Part shown: positions 1 to 12,929 of the stretch, piece after piece
Layout of the letters: every line of letters begins with the position of its first letter
How positions within the stretch are numbered: position 1 is the stretch's first letter
Assembly: GCF_029227915.1 (NCBI RefSeq)
Contig: NC_079878.1
Location: 4,526,001 to 4,590,000, forward strand
Source of the DNA: Hydractinia symbiolongicarpus
Lineage: Eukaryota; Cnidaria; Hydrozoa; Anthoathecata; Hydractiniidae
Reading direction: 5' to 3'
DNA length: 64,000 nucleotides
Translations under genes and position numbers: made by a program
The notes under the pieces: model-generated
Database searches by the model: none
What the model was told of the DNA's origin: nothing
The model's input: only the letters and a program-made list of their open reading frames with translations

Positions 1-2103
1 CTAGGGAAAACTTTTAAATATGCTGTCACTATAAATAAACTGCACTTCCTAATTAGGCGTAAATGACATCCTAATGTGGCAAATTACTTTTGTTTAAAGC
101 AAAATATTCCAAAATTTACACACTTAGTCAAGATTTTCATCTGTAGCTATATGTATGTGACCAAATCCAATTATTAAACCAATTAAAAAATTGATAAAGA
201 ACGTATATATATATATACATGTTTTTACGCAAAAACTCCCTTGCTAAATATGCTGCTAGAAACAACATTAAATGAATCTTTCCACTCCTTATTTTGATTG
301 CATACATTTTAATAATGCTGTTTGTTGGTAAATTAAGCTATAACTTGGCTAAAAACATGTAATTTTATAAAACCTTGGTAAATAAGCATGGTTTTATCAA
401 CAAAGCTAAATTTGAAGTTACTCCTTCTATTGAAATACAAAACATGATACGACCAGGGAATAAAAACATATTTAAAAGTTTATGCTGACTGGTAGGTACG
501 TTGTTAATGTTTAAAAAGTTCTGTGTATACGCGGCATCCGGACAGGCAAGAAAAGAAGAACCACAGGCTAAATTGACTATTTATCCTAATTTGTAGATTT
601 TTAGCAATATAAATTGAAAATACATTGGAATTGTTTTTTCTCAACTATTATCTTTCCTGCTAAAGAGCAGACCTTACTATTTTTTGTTTCAGTGTTTTTT
701 TATTTAACGTAGTTTAGCAGTTGACCTTTTCTTCTGATTTGTTGAGGTATCTGTTAGGGAATGCAATCAAGTTTTCCCATCATAGCATTCTGAAATATAT
801 CTTCTCTGTGTTTAAGAGCAGACTTAACCAATTTTTGATTTTGTTTTTTTATTCACCTAATATTTTAATCGTCACTTCATAACACCATAGTTTAATAGTT
901 ATAACTCTTGCGCTTTGTCTTGCTGTTGTAATTTTTTTCTGTGTATATATGTGAATATGTCTGTTGTTCTCACACTGCAACTCATATACCGTTAAGTTTA
1001 AGATAGCCATCATTGTAATCTGAATATTACCTTTGTTACACTTTATAAAGAATTACTTGCTGATTTTTGCTTTTGTTATTAGTGTTATGAGCTTTAAGTT
1101 AGCAGTTGACCTTTCGTTTGATGGTTTTAGTTTGTGCAAATTTTTTTTAAATAAAAACATCACCGCAGTTCATTTTAAACTATCAAAACAGGATTGTAAA
1201 AAGCAAAAACATTGTCGTAAATTCTTTTAAAACCATCGAAACAGATCTTAGAAAGCTCAAAACATTGTCATAAGTTGTGTAATGCTATTATATATACCTG
1301 GGATTATTTTCCCGTTTAACCTTGAATAGGTGGGAACAAAATCCCTAATTCAGATGTATTAAATGCTATATAATGTTCCTGATATTCTTCTTGCAGTTGA
1401 AAAAAAGCAAGTTTTAAAGCAAGCATGATCAAATGTTAATATACATTGCCTGATGGATGTGTGCCAATATAATAGAATTGTGAAAAATTGAACATGAGTC
1501 TGAACATAAAAAAAGAAAGGTGATTGCAAAATTGAGTCCGTCAGTATCGTAAACTTGTCTATAGCTTTTAAGATTTTAATATTTGTACAACAAACAAAAT
1601 AAATTACGCAACACGTAAAAAATAGATTAAAAAACTATCAGTATATATGTAAAAATTTAGAGCGCTAAGGTAAGTTATGTTTTCAGATCCCCCCTATCAA
1701 TCACTACATCAAGGACTCTGCCAAATCAACTTATTGCCTTATCTCAAAACACAGTCAAACATTTATAAAATGATGTGTGACGAGGGCAGAACAAAATTTG
1801 TTTTTACTATTCTTATGCCATGATTAAATGTGTAATGCAAGCATGATGTGTAATATGTATTCAACATATATATTCTTTTCTAGCCAATTTTAGGAATGTT
1901 CGCATATAGACCTGACTGGCGTTTAGTACTGGTATAGAAAAAAGAGTGTTTGCTTACATAAAAGTCTATGTTGTTTCTAGCAACTCTTCAGGCTTGTCAA
2001 ATAATTAGTAGGTGCGCTATCAAAAAACGTGCACTCGTCAAAGAATGGCACTATGGCAATATCATTTTTATGCTCCGTTGTGCGTCCAGGCTAATAGTGC
2101 ATC
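1..2103. other. AT-rich intergenic sequence, no gene seen
   Basis: No open reading frame here has convincing codon use, splice boundaries or protein similarity that I recognise. The sequence is A/T homopolymer-rich, with a short AT dinucleotide run near 207-220. It is upstream flank of the glycosyltransferase gene starting at 2411 and could hold promoter or untranslated exons that I cannot recognise. Confidence 0.6.
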
Positions 2104-2285
2104 ATGCTATACTATACTATACTGTACTATACTACACTATACTATACTATGCTATGCTATGCTATGCTATGCTATGCTATGCTATGCTATGCTATGCTAT
2201 GCTATGCTATGCTATACTATACTATACTATATATACTATACTATACTCTATACGGTACCTGTACCTGTACCCATACCATTCTATA
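2104..2285. repeat. ctatg/ctata pentanucleotide microsatellite
   Basis: A pure run of the 5-mer ctatg (about 2146-2215) is flanked on both sides by the sister 5-mer ctata, then by gtacc-type variants. Several long frames cross it, but only because a 5-bp unit without stops is open; they are not genes. It ends about 125 bp upstream of the start codon at 2411 and is likely to vary in length. Confidence 0.95.
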
Positions 2286-2410
2286 CTGTAACTAGGTAAT
2301 GCTAGCAATTCTTCACTTTTGAAATTTTGCTTATAGAAATCATAGAAAAATTATTAAATTAATAGTGATATAAATTCGGTTGAATATGGATATGTAATTA
2401 AAAGTACAGT

Positions 2411-2891
2411 ATGATGGTATCAAAACTAAGACTATTTGTAATTCTTATAATATGTGGATCTGTAGTACTATTTATAACACATTTATCTGTGTTCAATAAA
2501 AAGTCTTTTCGACTTGTTAATTCAGTTAATGTTTTCACTCATAATCACTTTAACGAGAATCAAGAAACAAGACAATTTGAACAGAATAAACAAAATACAC
2601 AAGCAATTAACGATGCAATTGCAGACAAAGACACTGAAGATAAAAATAAAGACTCATTTCGGAAACACGGGGAAAAAGTACCTGTTGTGAATGTTAAAGT
2701 TGATGAGACTAATATAAAAAATGTAGAAGAAACTAATTCAGAAAAGCATAATACAGAGACTACACAAGTTACTGAAAGTGCTGTCAACATAAATAAAAAT
2801 GTTGAAAAAAACGTACCTTTGAGCAAAAAAGAGGAAAAGAAAGAAGATATATCAAAATTACCTGCTTGCTCGAAAAGAGGAGTAAATTTAG
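2411..2891 (+). CDS. GT7 exon 1: cytosolic tail, signal anchor and stem
   Basis: Encodes residues 1-160 and the first base of codon 161. The start is the first ATG of the open frame and is followed at once by a hydrophobic anchor (LRLFVILIICGSVVLFI). The stem is rich in N, K, E and T with no domain. The exon ends at C153 and 'GVNL', and the split Val codon opens the VGPL motif in exon 2. The donor is g|gtaagc. Confidence 0.88.
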
Positions 2892-5800
2892 GTAAGCTTC
2901 ATTAATAATTTCTGTATTTCATGTGTGTCCATTAAAAATCAATCAATATTACGAAACACTTGATGCAGGAATAATTAAGATAAGTGCATATGATTTTATA
3001 TATCAAGTATTATATGTTTTCATTTAAATAAAAGTAACACATGCAATGTAAAACGCAAGTGCAAAGGATTTTACGCCTGCGATACGTGCTCCAAGGTTAA
3101 TCTTCATTGAGCATTGATTTGCGGTAGAAAAGAGAGGGACGTTTTGAATCGTAACCCCAAACACTATGATCGAGCTGTGATCTACTGGTATAACAACTCT
3201 CTCAATCTTAACTTCCTTTTCTACATGTCCAAAATAGTATGCATGACTATACTGTCATTTTCATAAATTTATTGTTTATTTTTCAGGTTATCCAAGCAAA
3301 TAGGCAAAAATATGCATCGTTTTTAAATTAAAAAAAATATTTATCCACATGGCTTTAATAAAACTTCAAAATTCATTCAGAAAGTTCAGCTACAACTTAA
3401 CAAAATTTAGACAGAGAAAAATTATACCGCATGTAGGTTTTGTTTTTAAAATTGTTTGAATAAAAGTAACACTTATGGCATAAAGAAAAATATCAATTAA
3501 ATTCGAACCTGCTATAATTTCCAATTGTTTTGTCAAATAAGGAAGTTATCTATACAATTAAATCCATGATAAAATGTCTGTCCCGCCTGTAAGTGCAGTT
3601 TTGCAGACTTGGTTTATCAGTGCTCCGTCTGCATTCACCTCTGCATTAGTTAAGAACCACATGGCTGGATTTCTTGTGTAAGACCATGTGTAAGACTTGT
3701 GTAAGGGGCCAGGCAAACGAGGTTTACGTCAACGTAGTTCTTTTAACTAAGTCAGGAGTCAGTGAATTAACTAGGATGGTCAGGTTGGCTATGAATAGGC
3801 TTGCTCATGGATTAAAGGGCCACGACTATTCAATAATTCTGAGATCTAAAAGTGTTGAACAAGAGGGAAATCTATCAGACGTTTTGTCCAATGAAAGTTC
3901 AAAACAAGCTACGGACATGTCTGACCAAACTGGAAATTATTTCGAGGGATATCATCGCACGCTACAAAATGGATTTTATAGGTTGATTTTAAAAAGTCAA
4001 TATTTATTTTTTAGGCGTAAGATTAATCACACGCCTGAAACGATTTAGGCGTGTGCCAAGCGTGTGATTGCACGCCTGTCCTGAAAAAGACTGATGTGTT
4101 TGATGTTCATATTTTTAGGAGATATGTTAGCATATTTATCTTGTCACAGCATATGTCAATGTAAACTTATTTTTCCTTATAAACTTCAATGTCTACCCTT
4201 GTATTTGGATTATTATATAAAAATATTTCCTAAAAAGATGTGCAAGTTAAAATATTTTAATATTTTTTTTAATTTTAATATTTATTATTTTTTTAATCAG
4301 TTGGACCATTATTTATTGACCAAACCATACCCAAGAAAATCGAAGATGTAGAAAAGATTCTCAGTGTTGACTTTGGAGGGACTGTTGAAAATGGTGGTTG
4401 GTGGGAACCTACAACATGTAAACCAAGAGTAAAGGTATTATTGATCACTTGTATACACAACTCTAGTGTGTCTGCCAGGCCTTGAAAACTCCAAAAATTC
4501 CTCAAAATAACATGATTGTGCCTTAAAAATCATCTTATATACTAATACAAAAATTCAAGCAATGATGATATGCACTTTTTTCCTTAGAAATAAATGAGAA
4601 ATTTTGCTAAACGACAAATAATTTATTTCGACGTTATGTCACAACAATGATAAATCAGATGAACATGTTTTTTTATCAAATTAGTGATGCCATTGCATTG
4701 CACTAAAAAGGTTGGAAATGTCATCTCTTTTCTGGTTAACTAGGGACCACCTAAAACAAAAATGGAACTAATTTCCTAAAGCTGGGTCAATCCACCTGTT
4801 TTAGAACGGACAGGTTTATAACTTCTTCAAAAAACCTTTAAACCCAAGTATCTCTGTAACCCATTTGTCAAAAGTACATAATCTTATAGTCTTGATCAGC
4901 ATTTCAAGTTCTATACAATGGAGGCAACGGGTATACAAATTATTAAAAAAAAAGTTTTGTATTTAGGCAGATATTTGCTGACTTCAAAAATGTTTTTTAA
5001 ACCCATCTTCAGAACCGTTCGAAAAAAGTACATGATATATTTTCATTATCAGCATTTTTATATCCACACAACAGAGGTAAAGTGTAAACAAATGTCTATA
5101 TTGTGTGTTGTCAGGTCATCAAAATTCAAGTGATGGCTCTTTACCATATTTGTCCTGCTGAAATGGATTTTCTTACAGGCTTATAACTAGTTTATTAATA
5201 ATGTAACACCTTTATATCTAATAGGATTTTTTATTTGTCTTGGTTGCATATACATGTGCACTTTCCTTGTGTCTATGTACTTTAAGAATCTTAAAAAATT
5301 ATGACAAAAGTATTGAATAGTGGCCAAAATGAACAAAATATATTAACAACCTACAAAGTGTTTGGAAGAATAACATTCTGCATATATATGTATATAAAAA
5401 ACAATTATATTGATAACTATGTTTTTATGGAGAAGTGGTGTTTGCTATTCTTTTCATAAGAGCTTTTTTAAAATGACATTTACCTTAGGTTGCTGTTATC
5501 ATCCCATACCGAAATCGTTTGGAACAGTTGAAGATATTTTTGAGACATATGCATCCATTTTTGCAAAGACAGCAGATTTACTACAGAATCATAGTGGTTG
5601 ACCAGGTGAGAAATATGGGTTGTTTCCCAAATTTTAAAAAAAAGTGTCCCATGACTCCATATTTTAGCAGACAGCTTCAATACTCATTAAATGTGGTTTT
5701 TTGTTGAGATACTAGTCTGTTCTATTGAGCCCATCACATCTTTGACAAAAAACAAAACAATTATTAGTGGAAATATTTATAGCTAAATACCCCAAATCAC

Positions 5801-8800
5801 ATTCAAACATTTCATATTTATTCTTTTCAGTTATTTTGAATAAATGAAAAGTTAGTGTTTCTAGTTGTATTAGTTTTTAAGGAAAAATTCTTGTTTTTTT
5901 AAGAAAAATCATTTTTAACTAGTCAGCTATATTGGCTTCTAGACTGTGTGGTCAGACTTTCGTGTTCCATACGTAACATTTTCTAAAAATGCCCATAAAA
6001 AATTTCACATTATAAATTTCAAACCAAATTAGCCATTATGTCTTCCTCTGCGTCCCTGCTATTTTGACAATATCAAGATTTTCTTTTACTTAACTCTGTA
6101 AGAAATATTAGAGTAATAAGCTATGGAATTGGGGTTTAACCACCATAAATGTCCCATACGGAACACCTATATTCAGGCTTGGACAGGATTAAAATCTCTG
6201 GCGTGCGGGCGATCACACGCCAAAATCTTGTTGGAGAGTGCAACAGACCGCACGCCATACAGTGAAGTTAGGCATGCGTAGAACATGCCTTAAATACTTG
6301 GCGTGCATACATTTTATTTTCTATCATTCAAAATCCACGAGTAAGCCTATTTATAGCCAACCTCGTCATCCTAGCTTATTCACCAACTCCTAAGTTTGTT
6401 AAAAGAACTACGTAGACATGAATCTCTATTGCCTGGCCCCGTTGTCGTTGTTAACCAGGTCTTACACAAGAAATCCAGCCATGCGGTTCTTAACTAATGT
6501 GGAGGTGAACACCGATGGAGCGCAGATGAAGCAAGTCTGCAAAACTGCACTTCAGGCGGAACAGACACAATTATTTTCAAGCACAAGCGATCGACGTTCT
6601 ATTACCAGAAGCATTTTTTTTCCTAATCTCTTGTGATGACTTTACAAATAATAATAATAATAATACAAACTTAAAAAAACTTATTTTGTTTTATATGTTT
6701 TAAGTTTTCTTTAGCATCAGCATTTTTGCGATTTATTTGGCTTATTGAAATGTGCAGCCTTGCTTTGTTTTTAAACGGCACCTGGCACACATTTATTACT
6801 TGTGGTAAATGTGATCATGGAGTATGAAACTTCCATGATGTCACATGGAAGTTAAAAACAAAACGAAATAGAGGCCAAACGAAGTTAATTAAAAGAGGCA
6901 GATTTGAATTATCTCGTTATTTTGCATGTTTCGATTTTTAATTTTTGAAGTTCTATTAGGGGAGATGTATAGCTACAGAAACGTGCTTATTTTGTTTTAT
7001 ATGTTTAAAGGCTTTTGCAGTCTCCAGTGTTTGGGGTTCATTGGTTAAATCGTCACCACCTTTTAAGAACACGCCAAAATACTTTCTAGGTGTGCGATCA
7101 TGTGCACGCCAAAAACAATAATGGCGTGTGTGGAGGCGTGTGCGTGTGATCGCACGGCATTCCTGTCCAAGCCTGTATATTTGTATTATTTTTTCAATGG
7201 TATGAAACAATGAGAACCTATTACTGTCAAAAATCATTTTCCCTGTACTTTGTCACCCTTCCCTAAAAACTGATGTCCCATACGTAACAAAATGTCCCAT
7301 ACGTAATGCTTTTTTAAAAAGAGGACATAAAGTGAGCTCTTTTTAATGCTTTCTCCCAGTGACAACCTGACTGTTATAATTGTTTAAATCAAAACTAATA
7401 AAGAATGCTATTTGTCTGACAAAGTACTCAACCTTAACAATTCTTCAACTTTTTCAAAGATTAAACTAATTTGATTTAGCCTTTAACATACAGTACTTTG
7501 TTCAGCAGTTTTCTAAGCCATTTAATTTTTATCATGACTAGTTAGATTTTCTCTCAATATAGCTTTAAAAAAAGCACTTGAAAGCAAAATAAATTAAAAA
7601 TGTTACATATGGAACAATTTTGGTTTGATACATTAAGTTATTCCTAACTGAGATAACAAACCTTGACTTGACAAATATGTAAGACTTTCAGTCATAAAGT
7701 AACACAGATGTGTGATATTCAGTTAGAAAGTTTATATTTCCTGTACGCCCTCTGTTTTGGTTTTCAAGTGCATTGGCATTAGCACCTGGCGGTAAAAAAT
7801 ATCCGATACGTAACACAAAACTGTTTTTCTTTATCTTGGGTTTTCTTGTAAACAAAATTTCTTTTACAAAATGTGCCCTAGGACCCCTGAAAGTGTTTTC
7901 AATTAAGTTTTTGAACGAAAGCATTTGTTTAGAGTGATAAACTTCCAAAGTAAGAGCTGTTACGTATGGGGCAAAATATTACTACCTGGCGGGACTAGAG
8001 TAACAAATATTTATTTCTGGAATAGATCAAGGTGGAAGTCATTTAAATATTGAAAATTGTATACCTGTAGAAGGTTTTACCATAGAAATGAGGATTTAAA
8101 AAGAAACTTTTTTTCATTTTTTTTTTTTTTTTTTTGAAAAATTTAGGCAAAATTCTTGGAAACGATCCATACATACGTAGCATTAAGTTTGCCAATTTGT
8201 ATCCAATACTGCTATGCTATTGTTGAGAGACATGGTTTCTGCACAGACATGTTCTAATTTTTCTTTTATCCAAATGTTGCCCATTGTTTTTGTAACTTTA
8301 TTTGCTAGCTACCAGGTACTAAAATGGTTTATTAACCGTTTATTCAGTTGGTACTCTGGGAAACAATAACCTTGGTTGTGTAATGACAGGATAAACGGTT
8401 TATAAACCATTATAATTATATAATTTTATTTTGTTAAAGATTTTGCTGTTAAAGCTCTTCCTGAGTCCTTTATAGGATTCGCTGGTATGAATTAATTTAT
8501 TCCTAGCTGTTTTTTCTTGTATAAAAACAGGCTCTAAAAACAATCATCCTTTTAATGTACCTCCGAAATTTAAATTTTGTAAATATGTTATTTCACTCGT
8601 CTGTTTACAGAGGAGTGGCATAGTCGTTTTTTTTTTATCTCTGTTTGCGTATTAAAGCGATGCGAAGCTTTGGACATTTTTGAATATTTTTTTCGTTTCA
8701 AAGTCTTCTTTTCTGAGAGTTTTGCGATGTATTTAATTGTTCAATAATACATTTCATCATTGGGTTACAATTTTTATAGCTAGAATCCATAAAGATGGCA

Positions 8801-10708
8801 TATTCTATTAAATCTGTTTAGCTTTTAGAAGATCCGTTTAATCGAGCTGGACTGTTTAACGTTGGTTTTGTTGAAGCCTTGAAACTGGCAGACTTTGATT
8901 GTTTTGTGTTTACTGATGTTGATCTTTTACCCGAAGACGATCGTAATTATTATGGCTGCCCTACATCACCAAGACATATGTCAGTTGGGGTCGATAAATT
9001 TAATTACAAGTAAGCTAAGTTTCTTTTTCCACTGGGAGTTGTCCTAAATAGTTTCCTTGTTAAGTGTATACAGTGTTTTGACAACAAGATAGACTATGAC
9101 CACGTTTACACGCAGGCGGGATGAAATCTCATCCTGGAATGAAACTTATCCCAGAATGAGATTTAACGTGTAAACGGATCTTAAGACAGTAAAACCTTCT
9201 GTCAAATAAGTATTTCATGTGGATAATTTACCAGCAGCAAGTATTGCTAAATAAAACACAATGTGAAATCCACTTGGCAGTAATCATACTGCTGTTACTC
9301 TAAATTTTTCTGTTTTCTTTTCTATGACATTTTTAAAAAATGGAAGGACAAATTTTCTTTCCCCCACGATGAAAAATTCTCATCAATTTTCACGAAGTTT
9401 GTTTTTGTGAAGAACAGGAGGTGCGAAACTACTGCTAAATTAGTAGAGTGATTGACTTTGTGCAATAATTTTCGGTTACATGAAAGTAATATATACAGAC
9501 ACAAAATTCTCCCCCTCAAGTATACTCAAATTTTTGTAATATTAAAAACATCTTTGTTTTTTTTAGGTTGCCATATCAAACCATATTTGGAGGAGTTGGT
9601 GCTTTTACCAAAGATGACTTCGAAAAAATAAACGGAATGTCGAATATGTTTTGGGGATGGGGTGGCGAAGACGATGACTTGTATGCAAGGTATGATCTCC
9701 CTTCAATCGATCTGAATTGGTAGTAATTTTGACAATTTTTTTCACAGTTTTTATATGCTGGCAAACTTTTTAGGTGAAGAATAATGACTACTTATGCACT
9801 GGTGTTTTGCATGAAACAAACATACTATAAGAAACACGACTGATAAGACTTGATCACTTTAACTTCCAACTCATGAAGCATTGAAGAAATACAATTTATA
9901 TAAATGCGTCTGTAAAGGATTGTTAAAATATAAGAAAACATTGTGTTGTAACAATATTTCGGAAAAGGACTTCACACAAAATGGTAAAAATTAAGGAGAG
10001 AGTAGAATTTTTGCGATGGGGATGGTTCAAATCTATTTTGTGATAGCACTTGATAAGCAAAAATACAATCCTTGTATTTTTGTTCTTAAAACATGCTCAA
10101 AATGATCACTGCAAAATTTTGGCACCTTACCACGTTCAAATTTGTGTTACATAATTTTGACGAGGTGATAGTGTTTGGAAATGTTTTTGAAATTAAGGAA
10201 ATTGAAAATAGACATGTCAATGGAAGACAATACCAACGAAATGGAAGAGTTTTTATTTAGTGTTATTTTTTGCATTGTTTTATTTTAGAATAACACAAAT
10301 GGGATTTAAATTGACAAGACCATCAATTCAAATTGGAAGATATACGATGGTTCGAATTCATCATTTCCAAAGCTCTAAGGCTGATCCAAACAGGTAAATA
10401 AAATATCGATTTTCTCCACTTATTTCATAGGTGCCCTTGTAGAAAAATTGTAAAGGCAAAAACATAGTCGTTAAAATAACTGTTCTTAACTTGTTCGTGA
10501 TAAGCCCTTCAAGCCCGGCCCTCTACGCTGTTGTTAGGAAACTACTTGACTCTCTTTTAGGATGAATTTACTGCAAAATTCTAAGCAACGTATGGTGGCG
10601 GATGGGTTGAACACACTAAAATATAATCTTAAAGAAGTAGTACAAGATCCTATAGTAACGTACGTACGAGTAGAAATGAAACGAAGTATGTATATGTCCA
10701 ATAGGTAG
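2411..10708 (+). CDS. beta-1,4-galactosyltransferase family (GT7) enzyme, probable beta-1,4-GalNAc transferase; 7 exons
   Basis: Golgi type II glycosyltransferase that should add Gal or GalNAc in beta-1,4 linkage to terminal GlcNAc. Exons: 2411-2891, 4301-4434, 5489-5605, 8822-9009, 9567-9689, 10289-10393, 10561-10708. All junctions are AG/GT and phases agree, giving 431 aa. Residues 1-7 are cytosolic, about 8-27 form the signal anchor, and the stem (to about 145) is polar and low in complexity. The catalytic domain shows the conserved C153/C200 pair, VGPL (161-164), IIPYRNR, LQRQQ, FNRA (250-253), the metal-binding D276-V-D278, FGGV, WGWGGEDDD (336-344) and a His-rich C-terminal loop (M368...H372-H373). 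I313 occupies the position of vertebrate Tyr289. The family is certain; the donor sugar is inferred. Confidence 0.93.
3582..3815 (-). repeat. Diverged, inverted partial copy of the 6174-7175 TIR element
   Basis: About 235 bp align, in reverse complement and at roughly 80% by eye, with 6330-6565 inside the TIR transposon at 6174-7175. Beyond 3815 the similarity fades, but cacgcc-rich sequence recurs at 4010-4080, like the terminal region of that element. It lies in intron 1, so the two copies form an inverted pair around exons 2 and 3. Confidence 0.75.
5940..7995. repeat. ccatacgtaac motif cluster, possibly an older element hosting the 1-kb transposon
   Basis: The 11-mer ccatacgtaac or close variants occur near 5968, 6151, 7273, 7292 and 7801, and inverted (gttacgtatgg) near 7961. 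The first and last lie in opposite orientations, as if they were the ends of a roughly 2-kb element into which the 6174-7175 transposon inserted. No coding capacity is visible. The boundaries are approximate. Confidence 0.4.
6174..7175. mobile_element. Non-autonomous TIR DNA transposon, 1002 bp, 6-bp TSD
   Basis: The ends are inverted: caggcttggacagga at the left and tcctgtccaagcctg at the right. Next come cgatcacacgcc-type subterminal repeats in opposite orientations. Direct TATATT copies flank the element at 6168-6173 and 7176-7181, which I read as the target-site duplication. No transposase is encoded. It sits in intron 3 of the GT7 gene. The superfamily is unknown; a 6-bp TSD is unusual. 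Confidence 0.8.
9099..9178. repeat. Short foldback MITE-like repeat
   Basis: About 80 bp begin with ccacgtttacacg and end with its near-inverse cgtgtaaacgg. Inside, gatgaaatctcatcc and gaatgagattt repeat the same inverted theme. It lies in intron 4 of the GT7 gene and should fold into a hairpin, as tiny MITEs do. Confidence 0.65.
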
Positions 10709-11689
10709 CTGTTTTAGGGTTGTTAGAAATATCTTGGAAATGTTAAGTTACTATTCAAAATAGTAAGTGAAGATAATCTGTCGAAGTTAAGGTGGCAAGA
10801 AATCGTTTCAAATTGTAAATAATCAATCGATGTATAATTTTTAATGACTAAAATGTTGCAAGTTCATCATCGCATGCATTACAAATAATTTTACGCTAAG
10901 TCATGGATTGGTAAAAGTTCTGTTGAAGACTGTTAAGGATAGTTTCTACTGCTATGATATATTGTATGCAATGTTATTCATATTAATTGTAGGGGCTGGT
11001 ATTTCATGATTATGTGGATATAAATAGTAGACACGTTTGTATTGCTAATTCTTAAATACACAAAAAACCAACGAGATGTTCAATTCTTTTGAAATTGAGC
11101 TACAAGTTTCTTCAAATCCAACTGATTTCATTAAGAAAACAACTTTGAAAAACGTAAGCTTTGAAGTTAAAATAGCTACATTAAGAAGGTATTCAAATTG
11201 TTTGTTATTATATTAGCTGACTACCTCGTGAAGTCGCTCCTTTACTTGTATACATATTTTGGAATAAATTGTCCCTCTAGAATGACATCGCAATGTGCGA
11301 ACGTACTCATGGTTAGCTTTACATTGCTTCACCCTAGCTGCAAAATGCTCCCAAATTTACTGGACATCTTTAGAATAATCGCTGTTAAGCCCTCGTTTTC
11401 ATGTTTATTGATACCACCGTTTTTATCAACAAATTGAGGGTGATTTTGTTAATATTTTACAGTCCTTTTTTATTTATAATGTTTTTTTTAATGTATACGT
11501 TTTATTTTTGCGCTAGCAACATTTGAAAGAACAAGTAAAATGGAAAGTTTTTAGTGAATTTTTAAGAAGCGTGACCAGATGGTCGAAATGGAAACTTTTC
11601 AGTTGAGTATAAATGTTACGTTTTTTCAAAAAATTTTAATGTTTTTCTTCAGCTTCGCGCTATTCGTATTCCTTGCTAGCGTATCTTGT

Positions 11690-11965
11690 AGTACTAGTTT
11701 TCGCGAGGATTTAATTACGCGGATTTTTGTGCAAAAATACGAGGATATAATTTTCCCTAATAAAGGAAAAAGTTCACATTTTTTTAATTAAAAAGCATCT
11801 CTACAATGAAACTTACACTACACTGTTAATAATCCTTTGTGTCTGGACACGCATTTTGATGATTTTTTAACATGTGAATGAAACTTTCTCCCTCTTAATT
11901 TTGCGAATTCATTTAAATCAGCGAAAGCGCGAAAATTAGTACGCGCAAAAATTAGCGTTAAGGTA
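11690..11965. repeat. cgcgaa-rich dispersed repeat
   Basis: Runs such as ttttcgcgagg, attacgcgga, gcgaaagcgcgaaaatta and acgcgcaaaaattagcg crowd this stretch in both orientations. The same style recurs inside the large gene at 39960-40370, so this looks like a dispersed family and not local low complexity. Confidence 0.5.
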
Positions 11966-12929
11966 GTCATTATTTCATTTCTGTATTTTTTTGTTGTCAT
12001 ATTTCCTCTCGTTAAATTTGAGTTCGGCGTTCATAGGCTGAAGTTCGTTTTTTTTAATGTTTTTTAACTCTGGGTAAAATAGAAAATGTTTTTTTTCAAC
12101 ACCGTGGCCTAAATGTAAACATCCTAGTTATTCGTCACCTCCAGAAAAATTCGTCATCTCTGTGCGACATTTTTTATCTTATAAGACACGATATAAACAT
12201 CGTATTGTAAGATTTATCGAAGTGTAGCTTTCTCTTTTTTATCTTTCCTGCTTTCGAAATAGTATGCCCCGTTTTCGAGTTTTTTTTAAGGTTTTTATAT
12301 TGAAATTTTAGAATTGTTTTTACGCAGTTAGGAGAGAATAATGTAATGTATGGAAAGATACCAACACTGTCTACCTTAATTTATTTATGTTTCAAAATTA
12401 TGAATTTTTGAACAGAAATAAAAATTAAATTGATGCCTTGTTGTTCTTTATTTTTAACGCCAGCTAGAACATAGATCAATTTCAAAATGGACGTTGCAGG
12501 AGGATTCAACTAGAAGGAATATATACCTTGATGTGAATTCAAACTAGCTGAACACCAATGTTAAATGAACTCTGAAATTTAAAAAGCTCCGTGCAACCTA
12601 AATTTCGCGATAGGTTTTTTATAATAAAAATATAGCTCATCATCTGGAAAAAAATTATTGGACGACGAAAAAAATGTGTACTGATGTATTGGTTGTCCAT
12701 AACATAAGAAATATTATTGAGCAAACAGTATCCTCAGGTCGCTAAATAACAAAGAAAAGAAACTACAATAATCAAATTCGCTGATCGGACGAGGTGACAG
12801 TTTTTCAAAAACGTTAAGAGAAATCTCAAAGTTTATATCGGCGGAGAGCTCAAGCGAATGGATTTTTTTAATTATTTTTTACTTAGTGCTGTTGGACGGA
12901 GACCAGAGGTAGGTACGGGACTTTCTGAC

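Noticed and set aside
1968-2299. Three overlapping frames rich in Y, L, C and M
   Set aside because: They are the three readings of the ctatg/ctata microsatellite and have no flanking coding signal.
3674-4048. 124-aa plus-strand frame
   Set aside because: It overlaps the inverted repeat copy in intron 1, has no recognised domain, and the inverted paralogue at 6330-6565 is not open in the same frame.
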